NCBI GenBank assembly: GCA_013372965.1
Contig: JABXIR010000248.1
Location: forward strand, 1-9,992
Origin: Gammaproteobacteria bacterium
Lineage (GTDB): Bacteria > Pseudomonadota > Gammaproteobacteria > Pseudomonadales > DSM-25080
Length of the DNA: 9,992 nucleotides
Direction: 5' to 3'
Shown: piece after piece, positions 6,047 to 9,992 of the stretch
How the letters are laid out: each line of letters starts with the position of its first letter
How positions within the stretch are numbered: position 1 is the first letter of the stretch
Made by a program: the position numbers and the translations under genes
The notes under the pieces: generated by a model
The model's database searches: none
Told to the model about the DNA's origin: nothing
What the model saw: the letters and a program-made list of their open reading frames with translations, nothing else

Positions 6047-6658
6047 CTACAACCTTCGCATAATTCCTAGGGTATTTACCATCGTGATGAGTTCGAACTG
6101 ACCGGACGCCTTCGCGAGTTCGAAAATTTCAAAGGGTGGTCGCCCTCCATCTTTTGGGTCAGGAAAAATATCGTGGATCAGTAGGTAGCCGCCGGTCACT
6201 AAATGAGGCGTCCAACAACGATAATCGTTTAAAGCGGCCTCCATACTGTGGCCACCGTCGATGAATACCAGCCCGAGAGGCGTGCGCCAATGCTTGGCAG
6301 CGACTTTCGTTGGCGCGACGATGGGCACGACGGTATCTTCGAGCTTCGCTTGAGATAAGGTGTCTCGAAACTCGCCAAAGGTATCTACTTTTTGTCGCTG
6401 GGCATCGAAGAGCGATTCGTCGAAATATCCCTCGCCAATTTGGTGCTCCTCGGAACCGCGGTGATGATCTACCGCAAATACGGTATTGCCGGTTTCTTTA
6501 GCCGCAGTACCTAAGTAAACCGTCGATTTACCGCAGTAACTACCGATCTCTAAAATTGGACCGAAATTCGCAGCCTTGATGGCTGAATCGAAGAGCGCCG
6601 CACCTTCGTCTTCAGCGAGAAAACCTTTGATGCGGTCGATATTAATGGGTAGCTTCAT
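6047..6658 (-). CDS. Class I SAM-dependent methyltransferase (Methyltransf_24 type), substrate unknown
   Basis: 203 residues from the ATG at 6658. The SAM-binding motif I, ILEIGSYCGKSTVYLG (35-50), and the acidic end of strand 2, FAVDHHRG (Asp64), are clear. Later come LGLVFIDGGHS, a DY..W helix, GGYLLIHDIFPDP and DGGRPPFEIFELA. This layout, with IDGGH and the HD.FPDP...GGRPP block, belongs to a widespread set of small methyltransferase-like proteins whose substrate I do not know; some relatives act on small molecules or sugars. The frame is open back to a TTG at 6676, but the ATG at 6658 gives a standard start. Neither has a clear Shine-Dalgarno. The ATG overlaps the preceding ahpA-like gene by 17 nt, which points to translational coupling and one transcript. 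Confidence 0.85.
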   Translation of the reverse strand: MKLPINIDRIKGFLAEDEGAALFDSAIKAANFGPILEIGSYCGKSTVYLGTAAKETGNTVFAVDHHRGSEEHQIGEGYFDESLFDAQRQKVDTFGEFRDTLSQAKLEDTVVPIVAPTKVAAKHWRTPLGLVFIDGGHSMEAALNDYRCWTPHLVTGGYLLIHDIFPDPKDGGRPPFEIFELAKASGQFELITMVNTLGIMRRL

Positions 6659-7721
6659 AGTCGTCTGATTTCGCAATCTGTTTAAGTAAACGATCCACTT
6701 CGAGGTCGATGGCGTGAGCTAAAGGTGGACTGAACTGAGCAATGACCTTGAACTGAGGATGAGATCGCACCTTGGTGCCGTTTGGGAGCGATGGCTTAAA
6801 TCCTTCATCAAAGATGATGTCACCGGGTTGTCCAGATTTTAATAACGCCCCGGTGTGTCGATTAAACTGTGCTCGACGGTGGTTATTAATGAGGTCGCCT
6901 TTTTCTGGCAGGTCAGCGCAGGTTTGCACTGCAATCCGTCGATTGATCAAAATACCTTGGTTTTCAGCCCAGCGATGAGTCATTCGCTTTAACATAAGCG
7001 CAGCTTTTGCGGCGGATTTTATTTGGTCTTTGCCTGAGAAAACGGCGCGTAAAACGGGGCCCTGGGCAAGATAGAGCTCCCCGCCAAGCGCCTTGAATAA
7101 CGACAACACCTCGTATTCGAGGGACTGGTACAAATTGTTAATGGTATGCGTGCTGAGTTGGTCCATGAGCCCTGGAAGATCGCCCAATTCAAAGGTAACG
7201 ACCACGCCGTTGATCGAGCGGTACTTATGGGGGCGAGACGTCGGAATTTCTGGTTTTAGCCAGCTTAGACCCAAGAATAGAAACACCAGCCCTAACAAAG
7301 TCACAACCGAAATCATGATGGCGCTGAGATAGCTTGGCGGTTCGATGCCAACCATCGCGTACCCCATGAGTTCGCCTGCCACCATAATTGGGTGTTGGGC
7401 GGTACTCGCTCCTGTGATAGAGCCAGCTTCCGCGAGTACATTACCATCGGGTTCGGTGACGGTGGCTCCTAGCACGGAATCGATATTCAACGTGTTCTCA
7501 AGCGTACCTTGAATAGAGAGCAGGTCACCGGCAAGGGCTGCATTGGCGGTGCGCTCGGCAATCTGCAAGCTGAGCGCCTCGGCAAACGCTTTGGTGTTCG
7601 ACGATTGTTGCTGATAACTCAAAGACCAGGTGACAGAAACACAAATGAGCGCGACGGCGATCAGCATGAATACATGTCGAAATTTGGTGCCTTGATGATC
7701 GATAGTTAGAAAATTTGCCAA
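6642..7721 (-). CDS. AhpA/YtjB-like inner membrane protein with degenerate cyclase-like cytoplasmic domain
   Basis: 359 residues, TTG start. One transmembrane helix at about 17-36 and a second at about 131-155 enclose a periplasmic domain of about 95 residues (FAEALSLQIAERTANAALAG, later ATVTEPDGNVLAEAG). This is the architecture of the SMP_2 family (E. coli YtjB/Smp, Pseudomonas AhpA), and its position divergent from serB fits that family. After TM2, residues 170-330 look like a class III nucleotide cyclase fold: NGVVVTFELGDLPGLM, then LGGELYLAQGPVLRAVFSG, then a helix and RIAVQTC. The two metal-binding Asp positions of active cyclases are not conserved, so catalysis is unlikely. TTG at 7721 is the only start that includes all of TM1: an in-frame TAA lies 6 codons upstream and the first ATG (7667) falls within TM1. 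The fold call is my reading of the pattern and is less certain than the topology. Confidence 0.75.
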   Translation of the reverse strand: MANFLTIDHQGTKFRHVFMLIAVALICVSVTWSLSYQQQSSNTKAFAEALSLQIAERTANAALAGDLLSIQGTLENTLNIDSVLGATVTEPDGNVLAEAGSITGASTAQHPIMVAGELMGYAMVGIEPPSYLSAIMISVVTLLGLVFLFLGLSWLKPEIPTSRPHKYRSINGVVVTFELGDLPGLMDQLSTHTINNLYQSLEYEVLSLFKALGGELYLAQGPVLRAVFSGKDQIKSAAKAALMLKRMTHRWAENQGILINRRIAVQTCADLPEKGDLINNHRRAQFNRHTGALLKSGQPGDIIFDEGFKPSLPNGTKVRSHPQFKVIAQFSPPLAHAIDLEVDRLLKQIAKSDDYEATH

Positions 7722-7760
7722 AGCGAAAAGTGTCCGTTAGGTGTACTGATAATTTTTGGT

Positions 7761-7789
7761 ATTGTTGCCATCCGACCTTACTAGGTCAA
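7761..7789 (-). promoter_or_regulatory. Sigma-70-type promoter for the ahpA-like operon
   Basis: On the minus strand TTGACC (7789-7784, 5 of 6) is followed after 17 nt by AACAAT (7766-7761, 4 of 6). Transcription would begin near 7754, leaving a leader of about 33 nt before the TTG at 7721. Spacing and placement are right, so this is a reasonable prediction. Confidence 0.5.
7774..7787. promoter_or_regulatory. Palindrome between divergent promoters, possible operator
   Basis: GACCT-TACT-AGGTC has perfect 5-bp arms (7774-7778 and 7783-7787). It overlaps the -35 element of the leftward promoter (7784-7789) and occupies the -35 position expected for the rightward serB promoter. A protein bound here could control both genes. 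The repeat is seen; its function is inferred. Confidence 0.35.
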
Positions 7790-7799
7790 CTCGCTTCTT

Positions 7800-7805
7800 T
7801 ATACT
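7800..7805 (+). promoter_or_regulatory. Probable -10 element of serB
   Basis: TATACT matches the sigma-70 -10 consensus at 5 of 6 positions. There is no good -35 at 16-18 nt upstream (CTTACT or similar), so it may need an activator. Transcription would start near 7812, only 6 nt before the ATG at 7818 but 36 nt before the ATG at 7848, which supports the later start for SerB. Confidence 0.45.
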
Positions 7806-7847
7806 GCTACTTCATTCATGAATTGTCGATGCCCAGATAGGATGTTT

Positions 7848-8687
7848 ATGCTTCGCCGAATTACGCTCCTCGCTCCGTACATAGATAATCACTCGCTCGC
7901 CGAGCTCAGTCAGTTATTTCAGTGCGGTCCATCACTGCAACAAAAGTCTCGCGAAATTTTCCAGTATCAGTGGCTCACCGATGCGTTAGTCCATGAGGGG
8001 CAGGTGCGTCAAATCGTGCCGGACTGTGACGTATTCATGATTGACGCACATACCGAGCTTAAGCTTGCGTGTTTCGATATGGATTCGACCTTGATCAAGG
8101 CGGAAGTCATCGATGAACTCGCCGAGGAGCTCGGTATTAAATCGAAGGTATCTGAGATTACCGCAAGCGCGATGCGCGGTGAAATTGATTTCGTTGAGAG
8201 TTTTACTCAGCGCATGGCGTTGCTCAAGGGGCTAGACATCACGTTACTTCCCCAAGTATTCGATCGCATCAGCTATATGGCTGGAGCGGCCCGATTAATG
8301 AAAGGCCTCGGCGACGCAGGGGTAAAGCGTGTGGTGATTTCCGGCGGATTTGACCTGTTTGCAAGTCGTGTTGTCAGCGAGTTGGGGATGGATGAATTCT
8401 TTGCCAATCGACTGGATCAAAACGAAGGTCAACTCACGGGCAAAACGATATTACCCATCGTCGACGCATTGTTTAAAGAAACAAAACTAAAGGAGCTCAG
8501 TGAATCGATGGGGCTCGAATCATCCCACGTTCTGGCCGTCGGTGATGGCGCCAACGATATTCCGATGTTAAAGGCAGCGGGAGTCGGTGTCGCGCTTCAT
8601 GCGAAGCCGAAGGTTCAAGAGGTCGCGCCGTTCGTGATGAATCATGGCGAATTGGATGATTTGCTGACCGTATTTGGGCTTCAATAA
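7848..8687 (+). CDS. serB: Phosphoserine phosphatase
   Basis: 279 residues from the ATG at 7848. It hydrolyses O-phospho-L-serine to serine, the last step of serine synthesis in the cytoplasm. The HAD motifs are complete: CFDMDSTLI with nucleophile Asp77 and acid/base Asp79, VISGGF with Ser165, Lys210 in DALFKETK, and GDGANDIPML with Asp233 and Asp237. The block EVIDELAEELG...MRGEIDF after motif I is the SerB cap region that binds phosphoserine. About 70 residues precede the HAD core, shorter than the paired ACT domains of Pseudomonas SerB and nearer the E. coli form. The frame is open from ATG 7818 and ATG 7842, but TAGGA at 7838-7842 is correctly spaced only for ATG 7848, and the predicted transcript starts near 7812. 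It is divergent from the ahpA-like gene; parC follows after 97 nt with no terminator seen between. Confidence 0.96.
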   Translation: MLRRITLLAPYIDNHSLAELSQLFQCGPSLQQKSREIFQYQWLTDALVHEGQVRQIVPDCDVFMIDAHTELKLACFDMDSTLIKAEVIDELAEELGIKSKVSEITASAMRGEIDFVESFTQRMALLKGLDITLLPQVFDRISYMAGAARLMKGLGDAGVKRVVISGGFDLFASRVVSELGMDEFFANRLDQNEGQLTGKTILPIVDALFKETKLKELSESMGLESSHVLAVGDGANDIPMLKAAGVGVALHAKPKVQEVAPFVMNHGELDDLLTVFGLQ

Positions 8688-8784
8688 GTTTTCGACATTT
8701 TCTCGTGCGTTTCGGGATGGCTTCGGTTTAAACTGGAAGTTAAATAACGACCTATAAACCTTTCGATCGAGAAGTAGCGACGCG

Positions 8785-9992
8785 ATGAGTGACATAATGT
8801 TATCCGATTCGGGGATTGAGCGCATTCAGCTCAAGGATTACACCGAAAAAGCCTACCTAGATTACTCGATGTACGTCATCTTAGACCGAGCGTTGCCGAA
8901 TATCGGCGACGGCCTTAAACCGGTCCAAAGACGTATTATCTATGCAATGAGCGAACTGGGCCTTCGCAACAACGCCAAACCCAAGAAATCGGCTCGTACC
9001 GTTGGTGACGTGATTGGTAAGTACCATCCTCACGGCGACTCGGCTGCGTACGAAGCCATGGTGCTCATGGCGCAAGACTTTTCCTATCGCTATCCCGTCA
9101 TCGAGGGTCAAGGTAACTGGGGTTCGCCTGACGACCCAAAAAGCTTCGCGGCGATGCGATACACCGAGGCTAAGTTAGCGAAGTACGCGAACGTGCTATT
9201 GGCTGAGTTGGGCCAAGGAACCAGCGACTGGATCGACAACTTCGATGGCACGATGCAAGAACCGTTGGTACTTCCAGCGAAGTTACCGAACGTTCTGTTA
9301 AACGGTGGGTCCGGTATTGCCGTTGGTATGGCGACCGATATTCCACCCCATAATATGCGTGAAGTCGTCGCCGCTTGTGTTGCTTGCCTAGATCGCTCCA
9401 CGACTACCCTCGACGAAATCCTCGAGCATGTTCAAGGCCCCGATTACCCAACGGATGCAGAAATAATCACTCCACGTGCTGAACTTCGTAAACTCTACGA
9501 AACTGGGCGTGGAAGTATCCGTATGCGGGCCGTTTGGCGTGTCGAACAAGGCGAAATTGTTGTTACGGCACTGCCTCATCAAACCTCTGGCGCTAAAGTG
9601 TTAGAGCAAATTGCTGGGCAGATGCAAGCTAAGAAGTTACCGTTGGTGACGGATCTTCGCGATGAATCGGATCATGAAAACCCATGTCGCCTAGTGATCG
9701 TTCCTCGGTCAAATCGTGTCGACCTCGATCAGGTCATGAATCACTTATTTGCAACGACCGACCTCGAAAAGACCTATCGTGCTAACTTCAACATGATTGG
9801 TAACGACGGGAAACCTCGTGTTAAGTCACTCGATGTGATCATCAAAGAGTGGTTACAGTATCGAATCACCACCGTTACCCGCCGGCTTGAGCACCGCCTT
9901 GCAAAGGTTCTTGCGCGTTTGCATATCCTTGACGGTTTGCTGGTGGCCTATCTCAATATTGATGAAGTCATTCGGATCATTCGAGAGGAAGA
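8785..9992 (+). CDS. parC: DNA topoisomerase IV subunit A, N-terminal part
   Basis: Partial gene running off the right edge; 402 full codons of an expected 740-760 are present. With ParE it forms topoisomerase IV, which decatenates daughter chromosomes. It opens MSDIMLSDSGIERIQLKDYT and continues with the breakage-reunion domain: KPVQRRIIYAM, VGDVIGKYHPHGDSAAYEAM, RYPVIEGQGNWGSPDDPKS, and the catalytic tyrosine in AAMRYTEAKL (Tyr126, equivalent to E. coli Tyr120). YEAMVLMAQ and GNWGSPDDPKSFAAMRYTE are ParC signatures; GyrA has different residues there. Quinolone-region residues Ser86 and Glu90 (E. coli Ser80, Glu84) are in the usual susceptible state. The ATG at 8785 is preceded only by a modest GAGAAG about 10 nt upstream. 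A TATAAA at 8753-8758 could be a -10, but no matching -35 was found, so co-transcription with serB is possible. Confidence 0.97.
   Translation, partial: MSDIMLSDSGIERIQLKDYTEKAYLDYSMYVILDRALPNIGDGLKPVQRRIIYAMSELGLRNNAKPKKSARTVGDVIGKYHPHGDSAAYEAMVLMAQDFSYRYPVIEGQGNWGSPDDPKSFAAMRYTEAKLAKYANVLLAELGQGTSDWIDNFDGTMQEPLVLPAKLPNVLLNGGSGIAVGMATDIPPHNMREVVAACVACLDRSTTTLDEILEHVQGPDYPTDAEIITPRAELRKLYETGRGSIRMRAVWRVEQGEIVVTALPHQTSGAKVLEQIAGQMQAKKLPLVTDLRDESDHENPCRLVIVPRSNRVDLDQVMNHLFATTDLEKTYRANFNMIGNDGKPRVKSLDVIIKEWLQYRITTVTRRLEHRLAKVLARLHILDGLLVAYLNIDEVIRIIREE

Noticed and set aside
6659..6676. TTG at 6676 as start of the methyltransferase
   Set aside because: It adds six residues with no better ribosome site; the ATG at 6658 is the ordinary choice and still overlaps the upstream gene.
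7818..7847. ATG at 7818 as the SerB start
   Set aside because: No Shine-Dalgarno precedes it, it would lie only about 6 nt after the predicted transcription start, and the extra residues (MNCRCPDRMF) are atypical for SerB.
8726..8758. Independent parC promoter (TATAAA at 8753, palindrome GTTTAAAC at 8726-8733)
   Set aside because: The -10-like box is good but no -35 match exists at 15-18 nt spacing, so it is mentioned only in the parC entry.
9108..9582. Minus-strand ORFs opposite parC
   Set aside because: parC is unmistakable across this stretch on the plus strand, so these are mirror frames of a conserved gene.
1..9992. Defence island, mobile element, CRISPR or biosynthetic cluster
   Set aside because: No transposase, integrase, direct-repeat array, tRNA or toxin-antitoxin signature was found on either strand; the gene content is ordinary chromosomal.

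Overview
The window reads as chromosomal core DNA of a gammaproteobacterium, probably marine. The main reasons are a serB and parC pair flanked by an AhpA/YtjB-type membrane protein, an arrangement I associate with Pseudomonas and relatives (serB is also next to ytjB in E. coli); a YjjU-type patatin hydrolase; a TIGR04219-type outer membrane barrel; and an acetoacetyl-CoA synthetase. Base composition looks balanced and uniform. I see no insertion sequence, phage gene, CRISPR array, tRNA or rRNA. I cannot name the genus.

Layout. (1) 1-1152, plus: the C-terminal part of acetoacetyl-CoA synthetase (aacS), ending at a strong bidirectional terminator shared with (2) 1211-1855, minus: a small secreted outer membrane beta-barrel protein. 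(3) 1856-2339 has no conventional gene but is unusually structured. It holds a strong intrinsic terminator that works only on the minus strand, two further hairpins, and a minus-strand promoter-like pair that would define a small RNA of about 124 nt. On the opposite strand is a 49-codon ORF with an excellent Shine-Dalgarno. (4) 2340-3311, plus: a YjjU-like patatin phospholipase/esterase whose stop overlaps by 4 nt the stop of the convergent (5) 3308-5974, minus: an outer-membrane-type lipoprotein aminopeptidase of family M1. (6) 6047-6658, minus: a SAM-dependent methyltransferase whose start overlaps the end of (7) 6642-7721, minus: an AhpA/YtjB-like two-TM protein with a degenerate cyclase-like cytoplasmic domain. 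Genes 7, 6 and 5 run in the same direction and may be co-transcribed. (8) A divergent promoter region at 7722-7847, then serB (7848-8687, plus), then (9) parC from 8785, running off the right edge.

The functions are mostly housekeeping: ketone-body/acetoacetate activation, last step of serine synthesis, topoisomerase IV, peptide degradation, lipid hydrolysis. I find no convincing new multi-gene system. The best leads are the candidate small RNA and small ORF in 1856-2339, the catalytically degenerate cyclase-like domain fused to the AhpA-type sensor architecture, the altered exopeptidase motif in the M1 enzyme, a hairpin covering that gene's ribosome binding site, and a palindrome between the divergent serB and ahpA-like promoters.
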